A stretch of 64,000 nucleotides of DNA from VXOI01 sp965261945 (GTDB lineage: Bacteria; Chloroflexota; Dehalococcoidia; Lucifugimonadales; UBA3495): positions 186,001 to 250,000 of the forward strand of contig CBDHEF010000002.1 of NCBI GenBank assembly GCA_965261945.1, written 5' to 3'. The notes under the pieces were generated by a model. The model saw only the letters and a list, made by a program, of their open reading frames with translations. It did no database searches and was not told the origin of the DNA. Positions 33,878-41,820 of this stretch are shown piece by piece. Position numbers and translations under genes: made by a program. The stretch's first letter is position 1; every line of letters begins with the position of its first letter.

Positions 33878-35029
33878 ATGACAACAGGCAATTCGGCGGC
33901 ATGGGAATCCCTGGAAGAACCGGAAAACACTTTCGAGATGGTACAGGAAGTCAACGCAGGCGCGCCGTCCATCAAGGTGTTCGGCGTTGGCGGCGGTGGC
34001 TCCAACGCGGTCAACCGAATGTACAAGGACAGGCTCCCGGTGGTGGAGTACTGGGCCATCAACACTGACGCGCAGCACCTGTTCCGCTGCGATGTCCCCA
34101 ATCGCATTGCCATCGGCACCAACCTGACCAGGGGGCTGGGCGCGGGCGCCAACCCCGACCTGGGCCGCCAGGCGGCGGAAGAGAGCCGTAACGAAATCGC
34201 TCATGCCGTTGAGGGCGCGGACCTGGTGTTCGTCGCCGTGGGCATGGGCGGCGGCACCGGCACCGGCGCTTCCCCCGTGGTGGCCCAGATCGCCAAGGAG
34301 GCCGGCGCGCTCACCGTTGGCGTCGTCAGCCGTCCGTTCCAGTTTGAGGCCAACACCCGGCGAAAGAACGCCGAGGAGGGCGTCGCCAAACTGAAGGATC
34401 ACGTTGACACTCTGATCGTCATTCCCAACGACCGGCTGCTCCATATGCAGGACATCGAGAACCAGGACCACACTTGGGAAGACGCCCTGAAGATAGCCGA
34501 CTCGGTCCTTCAGCAGGGCATTCAGTCGATCGCCGAAGTCATCACCGTGCCCGGCGAGATCAACGTGGACTTCGCCGACGTGCGCACCATCCTCAGCAAC
34601 GCCGGTCCGGCCTGGCTGGCCATTGGCCGGGGCAGGGGCGAAAACCGGGCGCAGGACGCGGCCCGCATGGCCACCAAGAGCCCGTTGCTGGACATCACCA
34701 TGGACGGCGCGCGGCGCATTCTGTTCGTCATAACCGGCGGCGCCAGCCTCACCCTGCAGGAAGTGCAGGACGCCGCCAACGTCATCCAGGAGATGTCGGA
34801 CCCCGACGCCAACATCATCTTCGGCACCTGCCGCGACCCGCGCCTGGAAGACGAGATCAAGATCACCATGGTGGCTGCGGCCTTCCCGGTGCTGGCCGAG
34901 ACCCGTCAGATGCGGGAACAGGAACTGGAGCGCCTGCTCTCCGACGTCGCCCCTCTGTCCGAGGACGACCTGGACGTTCCCAGCTTCCTGCGGCGCAACT
35001 CCGGCCGCTCCCGGGGCAACTTCCGCTAG
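33878..35029 (+). CDS. ftsZ: Cell division protein FtsZ
   Basis: A 383-residue tubulin homologue that forms the cytokinetic ring. It has the nucleotide-binding GVGGGGSNAVNRMYKD, the tubulin signature GMGGGTGTGASPVVAQIAK, and FADVRTILSNAGPAWLAIG with the T7 loop region. The C-terminal peptide DLDVPSFLRRNS is the conserved tail that binds FtsA. GGGAGGAATCGTA precedes the ATG. Directly follows ftsA; a palindromic repeat and a terminator follow it. Confidence 0.96.
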   Translation: MTTGNSAAWESLEEPENTFEMVQEVNAGAPSIKVFGVGGGGSNAVNRMYKDRLPVVEYWAINTDAQHLFRCDVPNRIAIGTNLTRGLGAGANPDLGRQAAEESRNEIAHAVEGADLVFVAVGMGGGTGTGASPVVAQIAKEAGALTVGVVSRPFQFEANTRRKNAEEGVAKLKDHVDTLIVIPNDRLLHMQDIENQDHTWEDALKIADSVLQQGIQSIAEVITVPGEINVDFADVRTILSNAGPAWLAIGRGRGENRAQDAARMATKSPLLDITMDGARRILFVITGGASLTLQEVQDAANVIQEMSDPDANIIFGTCRDPRLEDEIKITMVAAAFPVLAETRQMREQELERLLSDVAPLSEDDLDVPSFLRRNSGRSRGNFR

Positions 35030-35040
35030 GCTCTGAACAC

Positions 35041-35058
35041 AGGGGCGGGCCCGCCCCT
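35041..35058. repeat. Perfect AGGGGCGGG palindrome after ftsZ
   Basis: AGGGGCGGG directly abuts its complement CCCGCCCCT. The same motif with a longer loop occurs at 6424-6448 and 39031-39053. Bases 35059-35179 show nothing else that I can name. Confidence 0.65.
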
Positions 35059-35179
35059 GCTGTTAGCGTAGAGGGCCCGCCCGCGATCACCCAGAGTAAT
35101 GTTCTCGGCAGCCTGAAGGACTTATCCAACATATTCCGGCAACAGGGGCAACCAACAAGGGCGCCGGGAATCTTCATCA

Positions 35180-35214
35180 GGCCGCTCCGTTTAAGGGGCG
35201 GCCTTCTTCATTTG
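35180..35214 (+). terminator. Rho-independent terminator after ftsZ
   Basis: Stem GGCCGCTCC (35180-35188) with GGGGCGGCC (35195-35203), six-base loop, followed by TTCTTCATTT. It closes the rsmH-ftsA-ftsZ unit. Confidence 0.6.
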
Positions 35215-35314
35215 CGCCGGAATGCCAGCGGACAACTCGGGGAGGGATTGTGTGCGGGTTGACGGCCCCACCTTCTTTGGAATAAAATCAGACTACAATT
35301 TACAGTACCCTTAG

Positions 35315-35343
35315 TTGACAATAACCACTAAATCGTGTATGGT
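35315..35343 (+). promoter_or_regulatory. Promoter for nrdR
   Basis: TTGACA (35315-35320), exactly 17 bases, TATGGT (35338-35343). The start site would be near 35350, about 27 bases before the nrdR ATG. Confidence 0.7.
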
Positions 35344-35376
35344 GTGCCGCTGGGCCGACCGGAAAGGGTGCGACTG

Positions 35377-36018
35377 ATGCACTGCCCGCACTGCTCTCAC
35401 AAGGATTCACGGGTTACCGACTCCAGGGAGACCGAGTCCGCTATCCGCCGCCGCCGCGAGTGTCTGGAATGCCAACGCCGCTTTACCACCTACGAGCGGG
35501 TGCAGACGGCGCCGCTGATGGTGTGGAAGAGGGACGGCAGACGGGAACAGTTCAACCGGGAAAAGATGATTGCCGGGCTGCGCCTCGCCTGCGCCAAGCG
35601 CCCTGTCTCCCCTCGGGGCATAGAGCGAATAGTGGAAGAAATTGAGGCCGAGTTCCAGCAGAGCGGCAGCGGAGAGGTTACGTCGGACGGGCTGGGTACC
35701 GCGGTCATGGACCGGCTTCGTGACCTGGACCGGGTGGCCTACATCCGCTTTGCCAGCGTACATCGTGATTTTCAAGAGATAGAGAGCTTCGAGAAGGCAG
35801 TCCGCGACCTGCGGGACGGCACCCAGCAGTTGCCGCTTCTGGATATGCCCCCCCCGGCTCTTCCGAGAGCCAGGGGTCGCCGCAGGGCCGCCCAGACGGT
35901 CCCGCCGCGTAACGGAGCGGCTGACGCGGCCGACCCAACCGAAGGAAATTCCCCGGAAGAACCGGCAAAAGAAAAAGTCAGTGAGGGTGTGGGGACGTTG
36001 GGAGATGACGAGGAGTAG
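35377..36018 (+). CDS. nrdR: Transcriptional repressor NrdR with C-terminal extension
   Basis: NrdR represses ribonucleotide reductase genes in response to dATP/ATP. The zinc ribbon is MHCPHCSHKDSRVTDSR ... ECLECQRRFTTYER, and the ATP-cone is KRDGRREQFNREKMIAGLRLAC to about residue 145. I start at ATG 35377, where the zinc ribbon begins and after GGAAAGGG. The family is about 150-160 residues; this one is 213, with a Pro/Ala- and acid-rich disordered tail after residue 155. It lies 520 bases upstream of nrdJ, its expected target. Confidence 0.93.
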   Translation: MHCPHCSHKDSRVTDSRETESAIRRRRECLECQRRFTTYERVQTAPLMVWKRDGRREQFNREKMIAGLRLACAKRPVSPRGIERIVEEIEAEFQQSGSGEVTSDGLGTAVMDRLRDLDRVAYIRFASVHRDFQEIESFEKAVRDLRDGTQQLPLLDMPPPALPRARGRRRAAQTVPPRNGAADAADPTEGNSPEEPAKEKVSEGVGTLGDDEE

Positions 36019-36024
36019 TTCCCC

Positions 36025-36261
36025 ATGGATGGCAACTTGCATCTCCCCCCGCTGGTCAGACTACTTGTGCTCAATACCGAAATCCACGAGATACGGACGG
36101 AGCTGATGCGTCAACCTCTCGCCTCGATTCGAATCGCGGAATTGCAGGAGAACATGGATCGGCGCCACCGTGCCAGCCTGACCACCTCCTGGCTGACCGA
36201 GGGCTACGAGCTGGAAGACGAGGGAGAGGAAGATGACGAAGGGTATTCGACTTCCGGTTGA
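36025..36261 (+). CDS. Hypothetical small protein between nrdR and nrdJ
   Basis: A 78-residue acidic protein beginning MDGNLHLPPLVRLLVLNTEIHEI, with a predicted amphipathic helical centre and an acidic end (EDEGEEDDEGYSTSG). GAGGAG is placed before the ATG at 36025, only six bases after the nrdR stop, so it is probably in the nrdR transcript. I recognise no domain. Its place suggests a link to dNTP control but nothing in the sequence shows it. Confidence 0.55.
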   Translation: MDGNLHLPPLVRLLVLNTEIHEIRTELMRQPLASIRIAELQENMDRRHRASLTTSWLTEGYELEDEGEEDDEGYSTSG

Positions 36262-36303
36262 CCTAGGGCTTTCCTTTCGGCAACTTGGATCTCTGGATTT
36301 TCA

Positions 36304-36333
36304 TTGACAATTCCTGCGGCGGCTGAATAGAAT
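36304..36333 (+). promoter_or_regulatory. Promoter for nrdJ
   Basis: TTGACA (36304-36309), 18 bases, TAGAAT (36328-36333). Start expected near 36340, giving a leader of about 200 bases. Confidence 0.7.
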
Positions 36334-36367
36334 GCCATACCATAGCTTGTGGAGAGCCGCCCGCATA

Positions 36368-36383
36368 ATACATGATACTGTGT
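36368..36383. promoter_or_regulatory. Possible NrdR box in the nrdJ leader
   Basis: ATACATGATACTGTGT matches the 16-base NrdR box consensus ACACWATATMTWGTGT at 12 positions. NrdR boxes normally come in pairs about three helical turns apart; I see no clear second box. The rest of the leader (36384-36540) has no recognised riboswitch. Confidence 0.3.
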
Positions 36384-36540
36384 CAGATATATTTTGCTGG
36401 GGTACATAGACCTATTGACTGCTGACACTTGCCACCAGCGGGCCTTCGCAAGGAAGTGCTTAGTTATCCGCGTGGCGTGGGCTAGGACAAGTTTCCTGAC
36501 ACTTCGGCTACGTTATTGTTTTTGATGAGAGAGAAGGATA

Positions 36541-38982
36541 ATGACCGCCATCAGAGAAATCTCCGAAGAACCGGTCTCAGGCAGCCCCAACCCGGAAAGC
36601 CGCCGCGGCATGGCCGCCGCCCTCGAGTCTGCCGGTATCGCCCGGCAGATTAACCGCCGCTCCGGCGAACTCAGCCCCAACGCGGAGGTGGTGCTGCGCC
36701 GCCGCTACCTTTCCAAAGACCGCGAGGGGAACGTGCTGGAAGACGCCGACGGTATGTTCCGCCGCGTGGCCCGTAACCTGTCAGAGGCCGATATCAACTA
36801 TGGGGCCGACGAAGCACAGCGGCAGGAAACCGAGGACCGCTTCTACCAAGCCATGCGCCGCCTCGAGCTGCTGCCCAACTCGCCGACGCTGATGAACGCT
36901 GGCCGCGAACTTCAGCAACTCTCGGCCTGCTTCGTTCTTCCCGTGGAGGACTCGCTGGACGGGATATTCAACAAGGTGAAGCAGACGGCGCTGATTCACA
37001 AGAGCGGCGGCGGTACGGGCTTCGCCTTCAGCCGCCTGCGGCCCGAGGGCGACGTTGTCGGCTCCACCGGCGGCGTGGCCAGCGGCCCGGTCAGCTTCAT
37101 CCGCGCCTTCGACACCGCCACCGATGTGGTGAAGCAGGGCGGCACCCGCCGCGGCGCAAACATGGGAATCCTCGATGTGACCCATCCCGACATCATCAAG
37201 TTCATCCGCTCCAAGGAAGACGGGCAATCACTGGTCAATTTCAATATCTCCGTGGGCGTCGACGCCGAATTCATGGAAAAGGTTAAGCGCGGCGAGACCT
37301 ATGACTTGGTGAACCCGCGCACGGGACTGGTCACCGGCCAGCTAAACGCCCGCGAAGTCTTCGACCTGCTGGCGGAGATGGCATGGAAGACCGGCGATCC
37401 AGGCCTGGTTTTCCTTGATGTCATCAACCGCGACAACCCCAACCCCCAGTTGGGCCGCATCGAAAGCACAAATCCCTGCGGCGAACAACCGCTTCTGCCT
37501 AACGAGTCATGCAACCTGGCTTCCGTCAACCTGGCCCGCATGGTGCGGTACGCCGATGGTGACGTGTTCATTGACTGGGAACGGATAGCGGAGACGGCGC
37601 AGGTGGCTGTTCACCTGCTGGACAACGTCATTGATATGAACGAGTACCCCATCCCTGAAATTGCGGAGATGAGCAGGAAGACCCGGCGCATCGGCCTGGG
37701 CGTGATGGGCTTTGCCGACCTGCTGGTGCAACTGGCCGTTCCCTATGATTCCGTTGACGCACTGGACATCGCCGAGCGGGTGATGGGCTTTATCCGGGAT
37801 GAGACTCATCAGGCCTCGATGGAGCTGGCCCTGAAGCGTGGCCCCTTCGACGCCTGGGAGGGCAGCATCTACAACGACCCCAGCCGGGGCGAAACGCGCC
37901 TGATGCGGAACTCCGCGCCCACCACCATCGCGCCCACCGGCACCATCAGCATCATCGCTGGAGCCTCCAGCGGAATCGAGCCCCTGTTCGCGCTGGGGTA
38001 TGTCCGCAACGTGATGGACAACACCCGGCTCGTCGAGGGCAATCCCTTCTTCGAGGCTGTGGCGCGCCACGAGGGTTTCTACTCCGAGCAGCTCATCGAG
38101 GACATCGCCCGCACCGGCACCCTCGAGGGGCTGGACGTTCCGCAGTGGGTGAAGGAGGTTTTCCGCACCGCCCATGACATCTCGCCGGAATGGCACGTCA
38201 GGATGCAGGGCGCGGCGCAAGCCCACACCGACAACGCAGTGTCCAAGACCATCAACTTCCCCCACACCGCCACAATGGAGGACGTGTCCAGGGCCTATAT
38301 GCTGGCCTACGAGCTGGGATGCAAGGGCATCACCGTCTACCGTGACGGCAGCAAGGACGGGCAGGTGCTCAGCACCGGAGACACCGGACAGGCGACGCAG
38401 GATGAGGAACCGGCCCCTTCCATGCCGGTGCAGGCCGTTCCCCGCAGCCGCCCGCAAACCATCCACGGCGTGACCGAGCGCGTGCGCACCGGCCACGGAA
38501 ATATGTATGTCACCATCAACTTCGATGAAAATGACCGGCCCTTCGAGGTGTTCGGTAACCTGGGCAAGGCCGGTGGATGCGACTCGGCGCAATTGGAGGC
38601 CATCTCCCGGCTGGTGTCCCTTGCCCTGCGGTCCGGTATTGACCCCAGCGTGGTGCTGGAACAGTTGCGCGGGATCACCTGCTGCCCCGCTTGGGACGAA
38701 GGGACGCTGGTGCGCTCCGGCCCCGACGCGGTGGCGCTGGCCCTGGAGCGCCAGACCTACGGGGGCGACGGCCACGCCACGCCTCCGGGCCAGGCGGTGC
38801 AGATGGCCTTTGCCCCCGAGATGATCCACGACGGCAACGGCCACAGTCACGAAAACAGCGCCCGGCAGGGAAATGGCAGCGTCCAGTTGACTGGACGGCG
38901 CTGCCCCGACTGCAACACGCCGGTGATCTACCAAGAGGGTTGCCTGATGTGCAGATCCTGCGGCTGGAACAAGTGCGAATAA
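36541..38982 (+). CDS. nrdJ: Vitamin B12-dependent (class II) ribonucleoside-diphosphate reductase
   Basis: An 813-residue class II RNR that makes deoxynucleotides with adenosylcobalamin, without oxygen or a tyrosyl-radical subunit. The active-site segment NPCGEQPLLPNESCNLASVN is near residue 310, with SGGGTGFAFSRLRPEGD, GGTRRGANMGIL and RNSAPTTIAPTGTISIIAG following the fold. The C-terminal third carries a TSCPD-type domain (FEVFGNLGKAGGCDSAQLEAISRL) and ends with CPDCNTP...CLMCRSCGWNKC, a Cys-rich redox/zinc tail. Preceded by nrdR and a good promoter. No nrdAB or nrdG is in the window. Confidence 0.96.
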   Translation: MTAIREISEEPVSGSPNPESRRGMAAALESAGIARQINRRSGELSPNAEVVLRRRYLSKDREGNVLEDADGMFRRVARNLSEADINYGADEAQRQETEDRFYQAMRRLELLPNSPTLMNAGRELQQLSACFVLPVEDSLDGIFNKVKQTALIHKSGGGTGFAFSRLRPEGDVVGSTGGVASGPVSFIRAFDTATDVVKQGGTRRGANMGILDVTHPDIIKFIRSKEDGQSLVNFNISVGVDAEFMEKVKRGETYDLVNPRTGLVTGQLNAREVFDLLAEMAWKTGDPGLVFLDVINRDNPNPQLGRIESTNPCGEQPLLPNESCNLASVNLARMVRYADGDVFIDWERIAETAQVAVHLLDNVIDMNEYPIPEIAEMSRKTRRIGLGVMGFADLLVQLAVPYDSVDALDIAERVMGFIRDETHQASMELALKRGPFDAWEGSIYNDPSRGETRLMRNSAPTTIAPTGTISIIAGASSGIEPLFALGYVRNVMDNTRLVEGNPFFEAVARHEGFYSEQLIEDIARTGTLEGLDVPQWVKEVFRTAHDISPEWHVRMQGAAQAHTDNAVSKTINFPHTATMEDVSRAYMLAYELGCKGITVYRDGSKDGQVLSTGDTGQATQDEEPAPSMPVQAVPRSRPQTIHGVTERVRTGHGNMYVTINFDENDRPFEVFGNLGKAGGCDSAQLEAISRLVSLALRSGIDPSVVLEQLRGITCCPAWDEGTLVRSGPDAVALALERQTYGGDGHATPPGQAVQMAFAPEMIHDGNGHSHENSARQGNGSVQLTGRRCPDCNTPVIYQEGCLMCRSCGWNKCE

Positions 38983-39030
38983 AGCCGGGACCAACCGGAA
39001 CCATTTGACATAATTTGACCCAAGCGGTTC

Positions 39031-39053
39031 AGGGCGGGATCCATCCCGCCCCT
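39031..39053. repeat. Dispersed AGGGCGGGAT/ATCCCGCCCCT palindrome
   Basis: Third copy of the AGGGGCGGG palindrome, with arms AGGGCGGGAT and ATCCCGCCCCT, between nrdJ and pdxA. Confidence 0.6.
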
Positions 39054-39102
39054 GTATTGCTTTCTTTTCCGTCCCGGCAAAGGAGGGCTGTCAACCGGTG
39101 CG

Positions 39103-39111
39103 TGTTATAAT
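39103..39111 (+). promoter_or_regulatory. Extended -10 promoter for pdxA
   Basis: TGTTATAAT, a TGn extension with a perfect TATAAT, 37 bases before the pdxA ATG. No clear -35 box. The same nonamer precedes the genes at 46889 and 63440. Confidence 0.6.
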
Positions 39112-39147
39112 CCGGCAACTCGATAGTAATAGTAAAGGTAAGGGGCG

Positions 39148-40164
39148 ATGAACAGCGGCCACAAACCCGGAATCGCTATAACCATGGGAGACCCCTGCGG
39201 AATTGGCCCGGAGGTGGTCGCCAAGGCCCTGGCCGACCATCGCGTCTACGCCTCCTGTCGTCCGCTGGTCGTGGGAAGCAGCTATGCCATGGAGCAGGCC
39301 GTGGCCCTGACCGGAGTGCCCCTGCGGGTGGGCCAAGCCGGCGACCCTGCCGCCGCCGGGCAGGACAGCGCCGTTATCGACGTGCTGGATATCGGCAACC
39401 TGAATCCCGAAGACATCACCGTTGGCGAAATCAACCCCACCTGCGGCAAGGCAGCCATGGAGTGGGTGACCCGCGCTGGAGAGCTGGCCATGGCCGGCGC
39501 GGTCGAGGGCCTGGCCACCGCGCCGCTGAACAAGGAAGCGGCCAGCCTTGCGGGCTACAAGTCCATCGGCCACATGGAGCTGTTGCAGGAGCTTTCCGGC
39601 TCCCCAACCGTGGCCACAATGCTCATGGCCCGCAACCTGCGGGTGGTGCATCTGACCACCCACCGCTCCCTGCGGGTGGCCTGCGACTACGTGAAGAAGG
39701 ACCGCATCCTGGACTATCTTCGCCTGACCCACGAGGCCTTTGTGAAGTACGGCTTCCGGAAACCGCGCATCGCCGCCGCCGCCCTCAATCCCCACGGCAG
39801 CGACGGCGGACTGCTGGGCAGCGAAGAGGCCGAGGAGATCTCCCCTGCGGTGGAGGCGGCCCGCGCCGAGGGCATCAACGCCTATGGCCCAATCCCTGCC
39901 GACATCGTTTTCCATCACGCCGCCGAAGACCGCTACGACGCCGTGCTGGCCATGTATCACGACCAAGGACACATCCCGGTAAAGGTCTACGGGTTCGAGG
40001 AGAGCATCACCGCCAACCTGGGCCTGCCCTTCGTCAGAACATCGGTGGACCACGGCACCGCATTCGACATCGCGGGCCGAGGGGTGGCCACCCACACCAG
40101 TATGCTGGAGTCCATCCGCCTGGCCGTGGCGCTGGCCAAGGGCGAGGGTTTGGCCGACTTCTAG
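39148..40164 (+). CDS. pdxA: 4-hydroxythreonine-4-phosphate dehydrogenase
   Basis: A 338-residue PdxA, which oxidises 4-phosphohydroxy-L-threonine in DXP-dependent pyridoxal phosphate synthesis. It begins with IAITMGDPCGIGPEVVAKAL, and has LATAPLNKEA, the zinc-binding histidine GHMELL, LNPHGSDGGLLG (second His), and MYHDQGHIPVKV (third His), with GLPFVRTSVDHGTAFDIAG near the end. AAAGGTAAGGGG precedes the ATG. PdxA-like proteins also occur in other catabolic roles; I see no partner that would favour one of these here. Confidence 0.92.
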   Translation: MNSGHKPGIAITMGDPCGIGPEVVAKALADHRVYASCRPLVVGSSYAMEQAVALTGVPLRVGQAGDPAAAGQDSAVIDVLDIGNLNPEDITVGEINPTCGKAAMEWVTRAGELAMAGAVEGLATAPLNKEAASLAGYKSIGHMELLQELSGSPTVATMLMARNLRVVHLTTHRSLRVACDYVKKDRILDYLRLTHEAFVKYGFRKPRIAAAALNPHGSDGGLLGSEEAEEISPAVEAARAEGINAYGPIPADIVFHHAAEDRYDAVLAMYHDQGHIPVKVYGFEESITANLGLPFVRTSVDHGTAFDIAGRGVATHTSMLESIRLAVALAKGEGLADF

Positions 40165-40289
40165 CCAATAACCAGAGTCTTCCGATTCCAGAAGGCCTCT
40201 ATTCGATCGGCAATGACCTCGCGGCGATGCCAGGGATAGACCCTAGACCGGGAAACCAAAGTCATCATTTCGGAAAGGGCGTCGAGCTA

Positions 40290-41093
40290 ATGAAGCTATC
40301 GTTTATCGGCGGCGGCAAGATGGCCGAGTCCATCGTCCATGGTGTGCTGGCAGGCAAGCTGGCGGCTCCGGGGGACATATCCATTGGCGAGCCGGTAGCG
40401 GAGCGCCGGGCGTTCTTGGCATCCGAGTTCGGCGTGTCGCCGGTCTCCGGCAACGTGGAGGCGGCTTCCGGCGCCGACCTCGTGGTGCTGGCCGTCAAGC
40501 CGCAGGATCTGGGAGGGGTGCTGGGAGAACTGAAGGGGTCGCTCGGCCCACGGCAGGCTGCCCTGTCCATAGTCGCCGGGGCGCGGATGTCCACCCTGTC
40601 CGACGGCCTGAATCACGGTTCGGTGGTTCGCGTGATGCCCAACACGCCGGCGCAGGTGGGCAGCGGGATGACGCTGTGGACCTGCTCCCCCGGCGTTGCC
40701 GACGCCCAGCGGGAGATGACCCGCGCGGTCCTGTCCAGCGTCGGGGAAGAAATATACGTTTCCGACGAGAAGTACATGGACATGGCCACGGCCCTCAGCG
40801 CCAGCGGGCCGGCCTATGTGTTCCTGTTCATCGAGGCGTTGATTGACGCCGGGGTGTATGTGGGGATGCCCCGGGACATGGCCCGCACTCTGGCCCTGCA
40901 AACGGTATTCGGCAGCGCCAAACTGGTTATGGAATCCGGGCGGCATCCCGCGGAACTGAAGGACATGGTGGTCTCGCCTGCCGGAACCACTGCCGAGGCC
41001 CTCCGGGTGCTGGAGGAGCAGGGCGTCCGCGCCGCCATTGTCGCCGCCGTGGACGCCGCCTTCAGAAAGTCCGTACAGCTCGGACAAGGCTAA
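40290..41093 (+). CDS. proC: Pyrroline-5-carboxylate reductase
   Basis: A 267-residue ProC, the last step of proline synthesis, using NAD(P)H. The N-terminal Rossmann motif is FIGGGKMAESIVHG, then VVLAVKPQDL and VRVMPNTPAQVGSGMT, and the C-terminal dimer domain has ALSASGPAYVFLFIEAL and SPAGTTAEALRVLEE. The start at ATG 40290 is preceded by GGAAAGGG; the frame is open upstream but that part is not related. Followed by a YggT protein, a frequent proC neighbour in bacteria. Confidence 0.95.
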   Translation: MKLSFIGGGKMAESIVHGVLAGKLAAPGDISIGEPVAERRAFLASEFGVSPVSGNVEAASGADLVVLAVKPQDLGGVLGELKGSLGPRQAALSIVAGARMSTLSDGLNHGSVVRVMPNTPAQVGSGMTLWTCSPGVADAQREMTRAVLSSVGEEIYVSDEKYMDMATALSASGPAYVFLFIEALIDAGVYVGMPRDMARTLALQTVFGSAKLVMESGRHPAELKDMVVSPAGTTAEALRVLEEQGVRAAIVAAVDAAFRKSVQLGQG

Positions 41094-41119
41094 GCTGATT
41101 TTCCTCTTCCGGTGCTATT

Positions 41120-41389
41120 TTGGACTTCATCAAACAGATAATCAATTACATCATCATCCTGTTTATCATGGCTGTCTTCGTCAGGGTAATCCTGTCGTTT
41201 GTCATCTATTTCGTGAAGCCCCCCTATCCTCCCCTGCTGGTATCCATTGACCGGGTGGCGAACCAGATTACCGAGCCGGTGATGGCCCCCGTCAGGCGAA
41301 TGCTGCCCAGCTTCGGGGGTCTCGATCTCAGCCCGATGGTGGTGATTATCGTTCTGACGCTCATCCAATCGCTGTTGAACAGACTGTAA
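41120..41389 (+). CDS. YggT family membrane protein
   Basis: An 89-residue protein with two membrane segments, at IIILFIMAVFVRVILSFVIYF and MVVIIVLTLIQSLL, and the family loop EPVMAPVRRMLPSFGGLDLSPM. YggT proteins often sit after proC and near division genes, and have been linked to osmotic or division-related roles. It starts at a TTG (41120) 27 bases after proC ends. The assignment rests on the two-helix layout, the PxxRRxLP...D(L/I)SP motif and the neighbour. Confidence 0.88.
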   Translation: MDFIKQIINYIIILFIMAVFVRVILSFVIYFVKPPYPPLLVSIDRVANQITEPVMAPVRRMLPSFGGLDLSPMVVIIVLTLIQSLLNRL

Positions 41390-41443
41390 TGCCGGGTTGA
41401 CCAGCGGGACCGGGGCACATAAACTTGCAACACGATCCAGAAT

Positions 41444-41456
41444 ACCGGTAACCGGT
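41444..41456. promoter_or_regulatory. Candidate PadR operator
   Basis: ACCGGT-A-ACCGGT lies seven bases before the padR ATG. Each half is palindromic. It may be an autoregulatory site; the assignment rests on position and symmetry. Confidence 0.35.
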
Positions 41457-41463
41457 TGATTAA

Positions 41464-41793
41464 ATGCAACGGCAAGAACTACTCAAGGGAAATACCGATA
41501 CGCTGCTGCTGGCGCTCCTCCAGAACGATGCGATGTACGGGTACCAGATTGTGAAGGAAGTCAATCAGCGCAGCAACGGTTACTTTGCCTTCAAGGAAGG
41601 CACGCTCTACCCTGCACTGCACCGGCTGGAGCGGGCCATGCTCATTGAGGGCCGCTGGGAGGACACTCCCACCAGTGTCCGCCGGCGCTACTACTTCATC
41701 ACCGTCCGGGGACGGCAGGAACTCACCGACCGCCTGAGCGAATGGCAGCGGTTCAGCCGCGCCATGGACTCGGTCATGCTCGCTGGAACCTAA
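41464..41793 (+). CDS. PadR family transcriptional regulator
   Basis: A 109-residue winged-helix protein. LLKGNTDTLLLALLQNDAMYGYQIVKEVNQRS is the classical PadR start, followed by the recognition part FKEGTLYPALHRLERAMLIEGRW and RRRYYFITVRGRQEL. Small PadR proteins of this kind repress adjacent membrane-protein or ABC export genes and often respond to envelope stress or drugs. It is 27 bases upstream of a HAAS-domain membrane protein gene, the standard partnership. Confidence 0.92.
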   Translation: MQRQELLKGNTDTLLLALLQNDAMYGYQIVKEVNQRSNGYFAFKEGTLYPALHRLERAMLIEGRWEDTPTSVRRRYYFITVRGRQELTDRLSEWQRFSRAMDSVMLAGT

Positions 41794-41820
41794 TCGCCAA
41801 ACGTCAGGGCGTTGCCAAAA

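Noticed and set aside
36334..36540. Cobalamin riboswitch before the B12-dependent reductase
   Set aside because: The expected B12 box (GCCAGGAGACCTGCC-like) and the GGTGCC/CCGCAACTG elements are absent; the leader is only of similar length.
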